Shown here piece by piece: positions 60,252 to 64,000 of a DNA stretch of 64,000 nucleotides (positions are counted from its first letter, which is position 1; each line of letters opens with the position of its first letter). Both the position numbers and the translations under genes were made by a program. The notes under the pieces are model-generated. The model ran no database searches and had not been told where the DNA came from. It saw only the letters and a program-made list of their open reading frames with translations. The DNA is from Ancylobacter koreensis (GTDB lineage Bacteria > Pseudomonadota > Alphaproteobacteria > Rhizobiales > Xanthobacteraceae), in NCBI RefSeq assembly GCF_023016525.1, contig NZ_JALKCG010000001.1, forward strand, positions 62,001 to 126,000, in the 5' to 3' direction.

Positions 60252-61523
60252 TCAGCCGAGCCACCCGGGCAGACGATCGAGCGCGATCAGCGCGTCGGTC
60301 TCCACGCGCGGGCGTACCACGGCGAATTCCCCGCCCCGCGCCAGCACTTCCGGCACAAGGGCCCGCGTGTTGTAGGTGGAAGCCTGAACCGCGCCATAGG
60401 CGCCGCCGGTCATCACCGCGACCAGATCGCCGGGTCTGAGCGCCGGCAGCCGCCTTCCCAGCGCCAGATAATCGCCGGTTTCGCAGACCGGGCCGACCAC
60501 GTCCGCGACGATCTGCCCCTCCCCGCCGGGTACCGCCTCGCGCACGGGCAAAATTTCGTGATGCGCCTCGTAGAGCGTCGGGCGGATGAGATCGTTCATG
60601 GCCGCGTCGACGATGACGAAGTGCTTGCCCTCGCCTTCCTTCACATACAGCACGCGGGCGAGCAGGATGCCGGCATTGGCCACCAGCATCCGCCCCACCT
60701 CGAAGACGAGGCCGAGGCCGAGATTGTGCGTGTGCCGCTTCACCAGCGCGGCATAGGCGGACGGCAGCGGCGGCTCGGGCTCGCCGGCCACGTAAGGCAC
60801 GCCGAGCCCGCCGCCGAGATCGAGATGGGTCAGCCGGTGGCCGTCCGCCATCAAGTCGCGGGCGAGTTCGACCAGCAGCGCGGTGGCGTTGTCGAACGGA
60901 CCGAGATCGGTGATCTGGCTGCCGATATGCATGTCGACGCCGGTGATGCGCAGCCCCGGCAGCGCGCTGGCATGGCGATACACCTCGCGCGCCCGCGACA
61001 CCGGGATGCCGAACTTGTTCTCCGACTTGCCGGTGGAGATCTTGTGGTGCGTCTTGGCGTCGACGTCCGGGTTGACGCGGATCGAGACCGGGGCGGCGAC
61101 GCCGTGGCTCACTGCCACCTCGGAGAGCGTCAGCAGCTCCGGCTCGCTTTCCACGTTGAAGCACATGATGCCGGCGTCGAGCGCGGCCGCCATCTCCTCG
61201 CGCGTCTTGCCGACGCCGGAGAACACGATCTTGTGCGGGGCGATGCCGGCCGCCAGCGCCCGCTTGAGTTCGCCGCCGGACACGATGTCGGCGCCGGCGC
61301 CGAGCTTGGCGAAGGTCGCGATCACCGCCTGGTTGGAATTCGCCTTGATGGCGTAGCACAGCGTGGTGCGCATGTCGGCGAAGGCGTCGGTGAAGACGTG
61401 GAAATGCCGCTCCAGCGTCGCCGTCGAATAGACGTAGACCGGCGTGCCGACCGCCTGGGCGATATCGTTGAGGCTCACATCCTCCGCGTGGAGGATGCCG
61501 TCGCGATAGGCGAAATGATGCAT
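60252..61523 (-). CDS. lysA: diaminopimelate decarboxylase
   Basis: A 423-residue PLP enzyme that makes lysine from meso-diaminopimelate. The PLP lysine is Lys60 in CYAIKANSNQAV, the phosphate-binding glycines lie in HLDLGGGLGVPY, and the second-subunit Cys-Glu in VCETGDYLALGR. Start HHFAYRDGILHAEDV is standard for the family. Upstream on the same strand, 17 bases away, is the LptM-like lipoprotein gene; downstream is the TIGR02302-type gene. This order is common in Rhizobiales. Confidence 0.95.
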   Translation of the reverse strand: MHHFAYRDGILHAEDVSLNDIAQAVGTPVYVYSTATLERHFHVFTDAFADMRTTLCYAIKANSNQAVIATFAKLGAGADIVSGGELKRALAAGIAPHKIVFSGVGKTREEMAAALDAGIMCFNVESEPELLTLSEVAVSHGVAAPVSIRVNPDVDAKTHHKISTGKSENKFGIPVSRAREVYRHASALPGLRITGVDMHIGSQITDLGPFDNATALLVELARDLMADGHRLTHLDLGGGLGVPYVAGEPEPPLPSAYAALVKRHTHNLGLGLVFEVGRMLVANAGILLARVLYVKEGEGKHFVIVDAAMNDLIRPTLYEAHHEILPVREAVPGGEGQIVADVVGPVCETGDYLALGRRLPALRPGDLVAVMTGGAYGAVQASTYNTRALVPEVLARGGEFAVVRPRVETDALIALDRLPGWLG

Positions 61524-61540
61524 GGGGCCGGCGTCCGGGG

Positions 61541-61753
61541 TCAGAGCAGTCCGTCGAGGATGAAGGGCTGGTTCGGCTTCACCGGGCCCGTGTCCTTCGG
61601 CACCTTGCCGTCCGGGCCGGGCTGCGCCTGCGGCGAGTTCGGCGGCGGCTCCAGCGCGCCTTTCACGCCGCAGCCGCCCAGCGCCAGCGCGCCGGCGAGA
61701 GCAAGCGTCGCGGCAAGGATGCGGGTGGGGCGAAGCGGGGAACGGCGGGACAA
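61541..61753 (-). CDS. LptM-like small lipoprotein
   Basis: A 70-residue lipoprotein. The signal peptide (ILAATLALAGALALGG) ends at a lipobox with Cys28 (LGGCGVKG), and the next residues GVKGALEPPP are the motif of LptM/YifL proteins, which assist assembly of the LptD/E lipopolysaccharide translocon in E. coli. The rest is Pro-rich and disordered. Its position just upstream of lysA is also usual. The lipoprotein call is firm; the LptM function is by similarity of motif and context. Confidence 0.88.
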   Translation of the reverse strand: MSRRSPLRPTRILAATLALAGALALGGCGVKGALEPPPNSPQAQPGPDGKVPKDTGPVKPNQPFILDGLL

Positions 61754-61902
61754 GGAGGCTTCCTCGGCTTGGGACTCAACCTGAACGGACCGCGCCGCCG
61801 GAAGGCCCGCGCGGACGCTCGGCGCAAACTATAACGCCGGCGCGGGAAAGGCGAGCCCGCAAAGCGGCTTCGCGTACCGCCGGGGCCCGGCGGCGCGGCG
61901 CG

Positions 61903-62730
61903 TCACGCGTCGAACGTCACCACGACGGGCACGTGGTCGGAAGGGCGCTCCCAGCCGCGCGCCTCGCGCAGCACCGTCATGGCGCGCGCGGAAGGCGCCA
62001 GCGCCGGCGTCGCCCACACATGGTCGAGCCTCCGACCACGGTCGGAGGCGGCCCAGTCGGCCGCGCGGTAGCTCCACCAGGTGTAGAGCCTCTCCTGCGG
62101 CGGGATGAAGTTGCGCATCACGTCGACCCAGCGCCCCGCCGCCTGCAACCTCGCCAGCTTCTCCACCTCGATCGGCGTATGGCTCACCACGTCGAGAAGC
62201 TGCTTGTGGCTCCACACGTCGGTTTCCAGCGGGGCGATGTTGAGATCGCCCACCAGCACCGAGCGCGCCGCCGGGTCCTGCGGGTGCAGCGTCTCCCAGG
62301 CGGTCGCCTCGTCGAGGAAGGCCAGCTTGTGGCGGAACTTCTCGTTCACCGCCGGGTCGGGAATGTCGCCGCCCGCCGGGATGTAGAAATTATGAATGGT
62401 CAGCGGCGCCGCGAGCCCCGCCTCGCGGCCGAGCACCACCGAGATGTGGCGCGCATCGCCCATGTCGCAGAAGCCCTGCCGGCTCACCTCCTCGAACGGC
62501 CGCTTCGAGAGGATGGCGACGCCGTGATAGCCCTTCTGGCCGTGGATCGCGGCGTGGGGATAGCCGAACCTGGCGGCGTCCTTCAGCGGGAAGGCGTCGT
62601 CCGGCGTCTTCGTCTCCTGCAGGCAGATGACGTCCGGCTGCTGCTCGGCGGCGAGCTTGGCGACGAGACCGATGCGCAGGCGCACCGAATTGATGTTCCA
62701 GGTGGCGATGGAAAGCGGCAAGGCGGGCAA
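61903..62730 (-). CDS. xthA: exodeoxyribonuclease III
   Basis: A 275-residue AP endonuclease/exonuclease of the XthA family. The motifs are IATWNINSVRLR, LQETKTPDDAF (metal-binding Glu), GDLNIAPLETDVW, RLDHVWATPAL and SDHVPVVVTF (catalytic His). The start appears to be a TTG (62728-62730), with only a weak Shine-Dalgarno sequence, so the first residues are uncertain. It repairs abasic sites and 3' blocks in DNA. Confidence 0.92.
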   Translation of the reverse strand: MPALPLSIATWNINSVRLRIGLVAKLAAEQQPDVICLQETKTPDDAFPLKDAARFGYPHAAIHGQKGYHGVAILSKRPFEEVSRQGFCDMGDARHISVVLGREAGLAAPLTIHNFYIPAGGDIPDPAVNEKFRHKLAFLDEATAWETLHPQDPAARSVLVGDLNIAPLETDVWSHKQLLDVVSHTPIEVEKLARLQAAGRWVDVMRNFIPPQERLYTWWSYRAADWAASDRGRRLDHVWATPALAPSARAMTVLREARGWERPSDHVPVVVTFDA

Positions 62731-62855
62731 ACCTGTCGAGGGCGGGATTCGGCCGCGACACTAGAGCATGTTCCGCCGAAGGTGAACGCGCCAGTCTGGT
62801 GTCCCGGTCGCCTACGGGCATCGGCCGGAGGCGCTTTCTCGCAGTGGCCTCGCCC

Positions 62856-63653
62856 TCAGTTCCGGTTGATCACGAACAGCGCCGGGTCCGGCCGGTCGGC
62901 GGTGTTGAGGTTGGAGACCGCGACCGTGGTGTCGTAGCCCTGCGGGTCCGTCACCGTCCACTGTTTGAGCTGCATGGTGTTGGCGTCGAACATGATCATC
63001 AGCCGGTAGGTGCCGACCATCGGCTGCTTCTCTTCCAGCACCACGGTGGCGAAGATGTCGTCCTGGTAGACGCCGGTGACGTTGGTGTTGCGGGCGAGGT
63101 CGAAATCCTCCGACAGCAGGAAGCGCAGCGGCGTCGCCGAGAGCGGGGAGATGTCCTGCGTCTTCAGCCGCTTGTCGCGCACCGCGACGGAACGCCCGTC
63201 GGCCACCAGCTCGATCGGGCTGGGAGGGGCATATTCGAACAGCACGCGGCCGGGCTTGAGGATGTAGAACTCGCCCTGCCGGCGCGTGCCGTCGGGATCG
63301 ACCTGCACGAAGTCGCCGGTCATGGTCTTGAAGCTGTTGAAATAATCGCTGATGCGCTGGACCGTGTCGGCCGCCGCACGGCGGTTGGAGGCCGCCGCCA
63401 TCTGGATGGTCGGATCGGCCTGCGCGCCGGCCGCCGCCGGCTTGGCCGCCACGGGCTTGGCCGCTGCCGGGCGGGCGGCGGGGGGCGCCACGGCGGCGGG
63501 GCTGGCCTGCGCCGTGCGGGTCATCGTGGCCTGTGCGGGCTTTTTCGGCGGCAGCGGCGCGGCGAAGGGAGGCGGAGGTACCTGCGCGAGCGCGGCGCCG
63601 GGCGGCAGCATCAGCAGGGCGGAAGCGGCGCAGGCGCGGATCAGATGGCGCAT
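62856..63653 (-). CDS. lolA: outer-membrane lipoprotein carrier protein LolA
   Basis: A 265-residue periplasmic protein with a signal peptide (RACAASALLMLPPGAALA, cleavage near ALA-QVP). It has a Pro/Ala-rich leader of about 65 residues, then the LolA core from AADTVQRISDYFNSFKTMTG to the C-terminal VSNLNTADRPDPALFVI. ATG 63653 is supported by GGAG. E. coli LolA lacks the long leader; Alphaproteobacteria often have it. It carries lipoproteins from the inner to the outer membrane. It is 171 bases downstream of ftsK on the same strand, a common arrangement. Confidence 0.9.
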   Translation of the reverse strand: MRHLIRACAASALLMLPPGAALAQVPPPPFAAPLPPKKPAQATMTRTAQASPAAVAPPAARPAAAKPVAAKPAAAGAQADPTIQMAAASNRRAAADTVQRISDYFNSFKTMTGDFVQVDPDGTRRQGEFYILKPGRVLFEYAPPSPIELVADGRSVAVRDKRLKTQDISPLSATPLRFLLSEDFDLARNTNVTGVYQDDIFATVVLEEKQPMVGTYRLMIMFDANTMQLKQWTVTDPQGYDTTVAVSNLNTADRPDPALFVINRN

Positions 63654-63824
63654 GGGCGCATCTCCATGGGGCACGTCGATGAGGCGCGACGCCGATTAGG
63701 CCGGCGCGGCGCGGAAATCCGTTCGGGCGACGCGGTTAGCGCGCCGCTGTGGCGATCCTGTGGCCCGGACGCTGGGGAAGGCGAAGCGCCCGCCCGGCGC
63801 CGGCGCATGTCGCCCCTCATCGGC

Positions 63825-64000
63825 TCAATACCCTTCCGCACCGGCGGATTCGGCGAGAATCTCGCGCTTGCCGGCATGGTTGGCCGGACCCACCAGTCCC
63901 TCGCGTTCCATGCGCTCGACCAGCGAGGCGGCGCGGTTGTAGCCGATCTGCAGCCGGCGCTGGATGTAGGAGGTGGAGCACTTCTTGTCCCGCAGCACCA
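63825..64000 (-). CDS. ftsK: DNA translocase FtsK, C-terminal fragment
   Basis: The last 57 codons of a gene that continues past the end of the window, stop TGA at 63827-63825. The visible part is the FtsK gamma winged helix: [20 protein letters not shown], then [20 protein letters not shown] and AGKREIL, very close to the standard FtsK C-terminus that reads KOPS sequences on DNA. The motor domain lies outside the window. FtsK pumps chromosome ends across the septum; lolA and xthA follow it as in many relatives. Confidence 0.93.
   Translation of the reverse strand, partial: VLRDKKCSTSYIQRRLQIGYNRAASLVERMEREGLVGPANHAGKREILAESAGAEGY

Overview
The window is GC-rich, densely coded chromosomal DNA of an alphaproteobacterium, most likely a member of the Hyphomicrobiales (Rhizobiales). 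The support is a MucR/Ros-type regulator, the zwf-pgl-edd Entner-Doudoroff set, a lptM-lysA-TIGR02302-type neighbourhood, an FtsX with a long Ala/Pro-rich N-terminus, and a GTTC-N7-GTTC (alphaproteobacterial LexA) box. A narrower guess (Xanthobacteraceae-like) is inference only. No rRNA, tRNA, CRISPR array, transposase or phage gene was recognised.

Layout. 1-5.1 kb: end of a surface-glycan cluster (sugar aminotransferase fragment, NeuD/PglD-like acyltransferase, GT2 glycosyltransferase, and a 961-residue protein joining a methyltransferase-like fold to two glycosyltransferase domains). 5.1-11.4 kb: polyamine-type ABC importer (Tat-exported binding protein, two permeases, ATPase) with a nucleoside/guanine-type deaminase, an FCD GntR regulator and a flavin reductase. 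11.5-23.6 kb: aldo/keto reductase, OafA-like acyltransferase, TesA-like esterase divergent from a YbbA/YbbP ABC pair, Bax-inhibitor-1 protein, HxlR regulator divergent from two VOC proteins and a DUF1428 protein, and a succinate-semialdehyde dehydrogenase. 23.6-29.5 kb: TetR regulator divergent from an ABC importer of the urea-carboxylase-associated type, followed by a flavin-dependent monooxygenase and its likely reductase.

29.9-36.5 kb is a minus-strand purine catabolism operon: urate oxidase, xanthine dehydrogenase FAD subunit, a 2Fe-2S/molybdopterin fusion subunit, guanine deaminase and a fused OHCU decarboxylase/5-hydroxyisourate hydrolase. Together these take guanine or xanthine to allantoin. 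36.7-42.8 kb: TetR plus HPP membrane protein with a tandem operator, an SDR, a TenA protein, MucR, a class-I glutamine amidotransferase, a TerB-like protein and an FCD GntR regulator. 43.1-46.4 kb: a TctCBA tripartite tricarboxylate transporter with a cluster of GTATAC-type boxes upstream. 47.2-51.4 kb: zwf, pgl, edd, which convert glucose-6-phosphate to KDPG.

51.5-64 kb is mostly housekeeping: DUF2125, ChaC-like cyclotransferase, a small gene with a LexA box over its promoter, a YdcF-like protein, ftsX and ftsE, a hypoxanthine-type phosphoribosyltransferase, a Gln-rich TIGR02302-type membrane protein, lysA, a LptM-like lipoprotein, an exonuclease III, lolA and the 3' end of ftsK. Two copies of one nested palindrome lie in the two convergent gaps edd/DUF2125 and hpt/TIGR02302.

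The most interesting items for follow-up are the SOS-type, apparently leaderless small gene (53.4-53.8 kb), the unusual pairing of a urea/guanidine-type importer with a two-component flavin monooxygenase (24.7-29.5 kb), the importer/deaminase/GntR island with a duplicated 19-bp operator-like element (5.1-11.4 kb), and the three-domain glycan enzyme.
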